Positions 59,490 through 64,000 of a DNA stretch of 64,000 bases are shown piece by piece. The translations under genes were made by a program, and so were the position numbers. Source of the DNA: an uncultured bacterium (lineage in GTDB: Bacteria; Pseudomonadota; Alphaproteobacteria; Sphingomonadales; Sphingomonadaceae); contig CALOGB020000021.1 in assembly GCA_942636505.2 (NCBI GenBank), forward strand, positions 1 through 64,000, in the 5' to 3' direction. The first letter of the stretch is position 1. Each line of letters opens with the position of its first letter. The notes beneath the pieces were generated by a model. That model made no database searches. It was not told the origin of the DNA and saw only the letters and a list, made by a program, of their open reading frames with translations.

Positions 59490-60086
59490 CTATGACTGTG
59501 GGACAGCATCCTTCTGTGCAGGCGCTTCGGCCGCCTGCGGCCTATTCATGCTCTCGACCTCCGCGGTAGTTTTAAAGTCCAAAAGCTCGACCTGAAACAC
59601 AAGATCGGAGTTGGCCGGGATCGGGCCTGACGCTTGCGACCCATAGGCCATCGCCGCAGGAATACAGAACCGTGCGACGCCATTCTTGGCTAGCATCTGC
59701 AATCCTTGAGAGAAGCCCGCGATCACGCCGTTGACCGGCAATGGGGACCGCATCCCTTGATCGAACACTGCCCCAGTCGTTGCCAGGTAGCCGATGTAGT
59801 TCACTAGCGAGACATCGCCTTGGGTGGGCTTCGCGCCAGATCCGGGACGCAGCATCGTATATCCCAACCCGGTAGGCGCGCGTGCCGAACACAAGCGCTG
59901 CCCCTTTGGCACTATGGGAGTCAAAGGTAGTGCGATGATAGCACTGCTTGCCTTCACCGGCGCAGGTACTGAACCGCGCGGCTTCCCTTTTTGAAGCGCC
60001 GCCCCGTTGACAGGTAACGGTGCTGCCAGCAGCGGCAGGACAACGGCGATAACGAGACGGCGCAAGGCACGTGGGGATAAGCTCAT
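59490..60086 (-). CDS. Exported FKBP-type peptidyl-prolyl isomerase
   Basis: A 198-residue protein. ATG 60086 begins a signal peptide (LRRLVIAVVLPLLAAPLPVN). The FKBP domain (about 85-180) has VSLVNYIGYLATTGAVFDQG, GVIAGFSQGLQMLAKNGVAR and FCIPAAMAYGSQ...PIPANSDLVFQVELLDF. It probably speeds proline isomerisation in periplasmic protein folding. A short Ala/Glu/Gln-rich tail ends it. It is divergent from the small acidic protein gene. Confidence 0.88.
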   Translation of the reverse strand: MSLSPRALRRLVIAVVLPLLAAPLPVNGAALQKGKPRGSVPAPVKASSAIIALPLTPIVPKGQRLCSARAPTGLGYTMLRPGSGAKPTQGDVSLVNYIGYLATTGAVFDQGMRSPLPVNGVIAGFSQGLQMLAKNGVARFCIPAAMAYGSQASGPIPANSDLVFQVELLDFKTTAEVESMNRPQAAEAPAQKDAVPQS

Positions 60087-60246
60087 TTCCGGGGCTATAT
60101 CCAGGCCACGGGCGACGCGCCACCGGTTCCATCCCGATATCATCGTGCGCATATTGGCGAGTGATCACCGGCAGGTACCGGTATCGTCGGCCGGTTCGCA
60201 ACTCAGCGGTTTGTTGGATCGTTTGATGTAATCAAGGAGAGCAACA

Positions 60247-60432
60247 ATGCCGATTACCCCGCACGACGAAGAACCTGGTTTTGAAACCGACGTCAACGAA
60301 CTGCCAGATAGCGACAACGGTCCAGAAGATAGTCTAGAAGACAAACCGGCGCAAGACGTACAGCGCTCAGACGATCTCGAGGAAGCTCAGAAGGAAGGAG
60401 CCGAGGAGAGAGAAGAGGGCGGATTGTATTGA
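60247..60432 (+). CDS. Small acidic protein
   Basis: A 61-residue, strongly acidic, probably disordered protein (ELPDSDNGPEDSLEDKPAQD, EEAQKEGAEEREEGGLY). AAGGAGA sits 7 nt before the ATG, and a hairpin follows the stop. These signals make it a credible gene despite its low complexity. Function unknown. Confidence 0.65.
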   Translation: MPITPHDEEPGFETDVNELPDSDNGPEDSLEDKPAQDVQRSDDLEEAQKEGAEEREEGGLY

Positions 60433-60436
60433 AATT

Positions 60437-60491
60437 GGGGCGGGACGTTCCGAACTTTTTCTGTGAATGTGTAATCGAAACGTCCCACCCC
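60437..60491 (+). terminator. Hairpin after the small acidic protein gene
   Basis: GGGGCGGGACGTT (60437-60449) pairs with AACGTCCCACCCC (60479-60491) with one G-T pair and a 29-nt loop, followed by GTTTTGG. It could end the acidic-protein transcript. Confidence 0.55.
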
Positions 60492-60538
60492 GTTTTGGCG
60501 ACGCCAAGACGTTTCTAATGAACTGCAAACCGAGGTTA

Positions 60539-61312
60539 TCAGCTGGGAGCGACTTCTTTCTTTAGCATCGCGTCCTTGAGCGTATTGCCTGCGATCCCCC
60601 CGGCAGCGACCGCAACAACGACATTGCCGACGAAAAACTCCACAATACCAACGACGCTGCCGAACGCGATCAGCGCCGAAGTCGTCACCGGTAGCGCGGC
60701 CGTTGCCTTACCGATCGCGACTTTCGCCTCTTGGCGGACAAGCCGAAGCCGTTCGAACACCGGCTCGAGCGATCGACCTTGATCGACTGCCGCGATCAGA
60801 TCGCCCAGCGCACGATGCAGCGCCTTCAGTTGCTGCAGCGCTACCGCGCGATCGGCATCGACCGGTCCACCGTTGTCGCGGGCGAGTTCTTCATCGTCGA
60901 TCAGCCGTTGCACGGCTTCCAGGGCAACAGGCGCTAACGCCTGAATGACAGCGGCATGCTCGCGCAGAGAAGGGCGCCCGGTCCATGTCGCCGAACTGAC
61001 GGCATCCGGTCCGCGAACCTCGTCCCAGAGCGCCTTGAACTGCTCACGGACCATCTCACGCCGCAGGGTGCGATCCTTCGTTTCCCGAGCATGGCGTACA
61101 AACGCCTCAAGGCTCGGCTGCGCCGCGACAAAGGCCGGCGCCAACGGTCGCAGGTCGGTCCGGCCAAGCAGCGCCCGGCGCAGCGCCTTGTAGCGCGTGT
61201 CGTCCGCCAGATCCTGGATCCCATCGCAGGCACCCAGACATAGAGTTTGCAGACGCTGCAGCGCCTCTTCGTCGTTCAGCCCTTCCGGCCAGTGTGTTCC
61301 TGAATAGCCCAT
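60539..61312 (-). CDS. Hypothetical protein with C-terminal membrane segments
   Basis: A 257-residue protein. Residues 1-200 are helical and charged (ETKDRTLRREMVREQFKALW, RLIDDEELARDNGGPVDADR). Residues about 205-250 form two hydrophobic segments (TSALIAFGSVVGIVEFFVG and VVVAVAAGGIAGNTL) like a membrane hairpin, with a short cytoplasmic end. No family recognised. It is divergent from the HNH-like gene, with 130 nt between them. Confidence 0.65.
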   Translation of the reverse strand: MGYSGTHWPEGLNDEEALQRLQTLCLGACDGIQDLADDTRYKALRRALLGRTDLRPLAPAFVAAQPSLEAFVRHARETKDRTLRREMVREQFKALWDEVRGPDAVSSATWTGRPSLREHAAVIQALAPVALEAVQRLIDDEELARDNGGPVDADRAVALQQLKALHRALGDLIAAVDQGRSLEPVFERLRLVRQEAKVAIGKATAALPVTTSALIAFGSVVGIVEFFVGNVVVAVAAGGIAGNTLKDAMLKKEVAPS

Positions 61313-61442
61313 CGCATTCGATCCGTTTCGACTCAGCTGGCTGTCGAATGCACGATTACGTGGCTGTAGGACATACCAAGAACATCGAAGCGTCAGAACG
61401 TCATAGACATACCGCTAACGATGATGTTGGTAGACCGGACCG

Positions 61443-61943
61443 ATGCCGATCCGCCCCGAACATGTCTTCTTGTATCCCATCGACTGGCCCCAGCTATCGC
61501 ATTTGGTCCGCTTCGTACGGGCAGGCGGACGCTGCGAACATTGCGGGCGCCCACATGGGCAGCGGGTCTTCCACCTCGGAGACGGACGCTGGTGGGACAA
61601 AGGCAGGTCGTATTGGCGTGACGGCGACGGCCGGCGTGTTCGTCGACCGACTGAGAACATCCTTCAGATGGGAAAATGGACACCGGTGGTCTTGGCCTGC
61701 GCGCATCTCAATCATGATCCCAGCGACAGCGCGCTTCACCAGCTGGCAGCGCTCTGCCAGCGCTGCCACATGATTTACGACGGTCCTGAGCATCGCCGTC
61801 GACGTTGGATGAACGCGCATTACCGGCGTGCGCTCGGCGATCTGTTCTACGGCCCATATCCGATGCGAGGGGCGGACTGGATCACGCCGACACCCATCAG
61901 CATGCTCGACGACAGTAGATCACTATACGCGAGCGTCCGGTAG
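61443..61943 (+). CDS. HNH-endonuclease-like protein
   Basis: A 166-residue protein with a treble-clef pattern: CEHC (C31, C34), the HLNHDPSD core (H88, N90, H91) and CQRCH (C105, C108, H109). These are the zinc and catalytic positions of HNH nucleases, although the core is a relaxed match. An Arg-rich helix follows (HRRRRWMNAHYRRAL). ATG 61443 has no strong ribosome binding site. The role (homing, defence, phage-like) is not clear from the neighbours. Confidence 0.65.
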   Translation: MPIRPEHVFLYPIDWPQLSHLVRFVRAGGRCEHCGRPHGQRVFHLGDGRWWDKGRSYWRDGDGRRVRRPTENILQMGKWTPVVLACAHLNHDPSDSALHQLAALCQRCHMIYDGPEHRRRRWMNAHYRRALGDLFYGPYPMRGADWITPTPISMLDDSRSLYASVR

Positions 61944-61980
61944 CGGAGCACCGGATACGCTGAGCGGCCTGGGTTCAGAC

Positions 61981-62100
61981 AAAAAAAGGGGCCGCCAAAA
62001 GCGACCCGGGAGGTTTTAGGAGAGGATGCCTGAAAGGCGTCACCTTGGTATCCGCCAGGCAGGGCAATGGCGAATGCAAATCTGTCTAATCTGGATTGCA
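61981..62100 (-). ncRNA. Candidate small RNA (3' end defined, 5' end unknown)
   Basis: On the minus strand GGGTCGC (62007-62001) pairs with GCGGCCC (61995-61989) with one mismatch, followed by C and seven Ts (61987-61981): an intrinsic-terminator layout. No minus-strand gene ends here. Just upstream lie unpaired CTCTCCT and CCTCCC, resembling anti-Shine-Dalgarno motifs of alphaproteobacterial small RNAs. The promoter could not be placed. Confidence 0.28.
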
Positions 62101-62364
62101 TTTCATGCACTTGGCAGAAGGTTGTGGCCAAATTCATTCCCTGCCGAGCTCGACGACAGGGTTACTGACGAAGGTACGACTGCGCGGGAAACGGGCCGGA
62201 TTCCCCACGCCGATCACCATGCCCAACGGCCGTCGTTTGCATATTCGCAAGGGCGTTAGCGCGGCTCCGCAGCCCATAGCAAAACGTGCTTCGCAGCGTC
62301 AGTAGCTGGAACCTTATCCACATGAGTATCGAGTCTGACGCTTGACCAAACGGTTCTGGTAACG

Positions 62365-62379
62365 GAACATAAAGGGAAC
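62365..62379 (+). promoter_or_regulatory. SOS box (LexA operator) of imuA-imuB
   Basis: GAAC-N7-GAAC (spacer ATAAAGG), matching the alphaproteobacterial LexA operator, 18 nt before the imuA start. This is where repression by LexA would block transcription until DNA damage. Confidence 0.85.
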
Positions 62380-62397
62380 AGGTAGAGTCTAGACATC

Positions 62398-63159
62398 ATG
62401 ATCACCGCCCTCGAGTCCCTGCCGACCACCATCGCCCACCTGCGGACAATCGCCACGCCTGTGGTGGATCACCGCATCATGCCATTCGGTATCCCTGCGC
62501 TCGACGATCGCCTCGCAAGCAGGGGCCTTCGCGCTGGAGCGCTGCACGAGGTCGCCGCACAAAGCTGTTCGATGGTCGACGATGCCGCAGCAACGCTGTT
62601 CCTGGCGGGCATTGCCGCGCGAGAGGCAGCCCATACCGGCGGACCGGTGCTGTGGGTGAGCTGTCGCAACGATCTCTATGCGCCGGGCTTGGAGCAGGCG
62701 GGGCTATCATCTGCCGACTTGATTCACGCACAACCCCGTGACGATGCAGCCTTGCTGGCCGTCGTCGAAGACGCGGTGCGCGACGGAACGCCGTCGGCGG
62801 TGATCGCCGAGGTTAGCCGGATGGCGATGGTCGCGACCCGGCGCCTGCAACTGGTCGCGGCCGACGCCGACATTCCCGTTCTCATCCTGCGACGCAGACG
62901 TAATCGCGACCAGGATCCGCTCGCCGAGCCGTCTGCGGCCTGGACCCGCTGGCGGATCGCCAGTGCGTCGTCCGAGCCCCTGGGTGTCGCCGGCGTCGGC
63001 CGATCCCGGTGGCAGGTCGCGGTCGCACGGCAGCGTGGCGGCGAAGCATTTTCGATGATTTTGGAGGGCTGCGATGAGACGGGTTGTCTCGCTGTTCCTG
63101 CCGCACTTGGCCATCGAGCGGCTGAGACGGCTGGACCGGCACGCCACGCGGCCGCCTGA
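62398..63159 (+). CDS. imuA: ImuA family protein (SOS mutagenesis)
   Basis: A 253-residue RecA/SulA-related protein of the ImuA family: FGIPALDDRLASRGLRAGALHEVAA at the start, then GGPVLWVSCRNDLYAPGLEQAGL and the Arg-rich TRRLQLVAADADIPVLILRRRR. No canonical Walker A is seen, as in other ImuA proteins. With ImuB and DnaE2 it forms the damage-inducible mutasome for error-prone translesion synthesis. An SOS box lies directly upstream. Its 3' end overlaps imuB by 86 nt. Confidence 0.9.
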   Translation: MITALESLPTTIAHLRTIATPVVDHRIMPFGIPALDDRLASRGLRAGALHEVAAQSCSMVDDAAATLFLAGIAAREAAHTGGPVLWVSCRNDLYAPGLEQAGLSSADLIHAQPRDDAALLAVVEDAVRDGTPSAVIAEVSRMAMVATRRLQLVAADADIPVLILRRRRNRDQDPLAEPSAAWTRWRIASASSEPLGVAGVGRSRWQVAVARQRGGEAFSMILEGCDETGCLAVPAALGHRAAETAGPARHAAA

Positions 63160-64000
63160 GCGGCCTGCCCTTCAGCTTCCCGTCGACGACGATCCCGGTG
63201 CGTGTTCGGTACCGCGGGGCGGCGGGTGGCGGCCGGGTGCGCGGTGGGCTCGTGCCGACATGCCAACCAGGCAGGATGTGGAAGGTGAGATCGAAGCGCT
63301 ACCCGCGCATGCGAAACCACCCATGCGTGAACTTGGCCGACGATCGGAGGCGGCGAACCATCCGTTTCATGGGTTTGCGCAAGCCGACAGTCACGACAGG
63401 GTCGCGGCGACCGTTGCCGCGTTCCACAGGGCGCCGCTCGCGCTGGTGGGCAAGGTCGGCCGGCGCGAAGAGGTGGTTGCCGCCTGCGATGGCGCTGCCG
63501 CGTTAGGGATCACGATCGGCATGGCCGCGACCCATGCGCGTGCGCTGGTGTCCGATCTCGACATCCGACCTTCCGAGACCGAGGCGGATGCCGCGATGCT
63601 GGATCAGCTCGTGCTACGCGCAGTGCGCCGCTGGTCGCCGATCGCAGCCGCCACACCGCCCGACGGGCTATGGCTCGACCTGACCGGCTGTGCGCATCTC
63701 CATGGCGGGGAAGAACGGTTCTGCCGGCGTCTGCGCGCGTTTTGCCAGCGTGCCGGGTTCACCGCGCGCGTGGCGGTTGCAGACACACCGGGCGCGGCCC
63801 ACGCTATTGCCCGGTTCGGGCCTGCCGACATCGCGATCGTGCCCACAGGGCGGACGGTCGAAGCGCTCAGCGGCCTACCGGTCGCGGCCTTGCGCCTAGC
63901 AGGCACCGCGCTCGTTGCCGCCCGCAAGTTCGGCTTCGAACGCGTCGCCGATCTTCTACCGGTCGCGCGCGGGCCTTTGGCACGCCGGCTCGGGCTGGCT
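63074..64000 (+). CDS. imuB: ImuB, Y-family DNA polymerase-like protein (partial, runs off the window)
   Basis: The frame opens at ATG 63074 (MRRVVSLFLPHLAIERLRRL) and stays open to base 64000, giving 309 residues without a stop. The pattern follows ImuB: FLPHLAIERL, DGAAALGITIGMAATHARAL, SPIAAATPPDGLWLDLTGCAHL and RVAVADTPGAAHAIARFG. ImuB proteins lack the catalytic acidic residues of true Y-family polymerases and act as a hub linking ImuA, DnaE2 and the sliding clamp. Residues about 35-110 form a long polar insert. Translation overlaps imuA; dnaE2 probably follows outside the window. Confidence 0.9.
   Translation, partial: MRRVVSLFLPHLAIERLRRLDRHATRPPERPALQLPVDDDPGACSVPRGGGWRPGARWARADMPTRQDVEGEIEALPAHAKPPMRELGRRSEAANHPFHGFAQADSHDRVAATVAAFHRAPLALVGKVGRREEVVAACDGAAALGITIGMAATHARALVSDLDIRPSETEADAAMLDQLVLRAVRRWSPIAAATPPDGLWLDLTGCAHLHGGEERFCRRLRAFCQRAGFTARVAVADTPGAAHAIARFGPADIAIVPTGRTVEALSGLPVAALRLAGTALVAARKFGFERVADLLPVARGPLARRLGLA

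Larger units (their letters stand above)
61944..62397. other. Non-coding stretch between the HNH-like gene and imuA
   Basis: About 450 nt. It holds a minus-strand terminator-like hairpin at 61981-62007, one perfect DnaA-box-like TTATCCACA at 62314-62322, and the SOS box at 62365-62379. Short frames here lack family matches. Confidence 0.6.

Noticed and set aside
62026-62259. A 77-residue plus-strand ORF after AGGAGAGG
   Set aside because: The Shine-Dalgarno-like run is only 3 nt from the ATG, the protein has no recognisable pattern, and the same bases are better explained as the tail of a minus-strand terminator region.
62314-62322. TTATCCACA, a perfect DnaA box, as an origin signal
   Set aside because: Only one copy, with no AT-rich unwinding region or further boxes nearby. 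A single 9-mer is expected by chance or may simply bind DnaA.

Overview
The window is GC-rich DNA from an alphaproteobacterium, most likely a sphingomonad (Sphingomonas or a close relative). Pointers are ChpT beside a che operon, an RluD-RpoH unit, UPF0262 and DUF1178 genes, TTAA-N7-TTAA motifs of the CtrA type, a GAAC-N7-GAAC SOS box in front of imuA, and intergenic palindromes of the kinds common in sphingomonad genomes. No rRNA, complete tRNA or CRISPR array was seen.

Layout. 1-5300: the dnaX 3' end overlaps ybaB; a leftward rluD-rpoH-amine oxidase-mtgA unit; a JAMM peptidase. 5526-11387: signalling and chemotaxis genes chpT, cheA, cheW, cheY, cheB, cheR. 11473-15377: HPP membrane protein, cytidine deaminase, GH25 muramidase, UPF0262, dnaB. 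15543-19438: a compact leftward sulfate-assimilation operon (cobA, DUF2849, cysI, DUF934, cysH). 19695-35663: mostly single metabolic genes (astD, selO, hydrolase, SDR, GH130, glycosyltransferase, nitronate monooxygenase, LysE, 2-hydroxyacid dehydrogenase, thiolase, prepilin peptidase) separated by palindromic repeats. 35758-42224: tamA-tamB. 42294-48510: a flavin monooxygenase, then an EAL protein, a TPR histidine kinase and a lone receiver behind a CtrA-like box. 48507-51700: methyltransferase, comF, grxC, nitrilase, DUF1178.

From 51720 the character changes. The 3' end of a tRNA gene (minus strand, including CCA) is followed by a P4-type integrase, an AlpA-like regulator, three unrecognised overlapping genes, a strong terminator and a primase-polymerase/VapE helicase. 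Base and codon use is more AT-rich than on the left. This looks like the left end of an integrative element or phage satellite. An IS5-family insertion, small unknown genes, an FKBP-type isomerase and an HNH-like protein follow. The window ends in an SOS-controlled imuA-imuB mutagenesis cassette, with imuB running off the edge.

The most interesting signals are: a palindromic repeat inserted in frame in an amine oxidase gene; a DUF559 endonuclease-like gene framed by copies of another palindrome that also encodes its C-terminus; CtrA-like sites at cheA and at the EAL-kinase locus, in a window that also carries chpT; a CheA with a receiver-like tail lacking the phospho-acceptor; the tRNA-tail integrative element; and a possible small RNA upstream of imuA on the minus strand.
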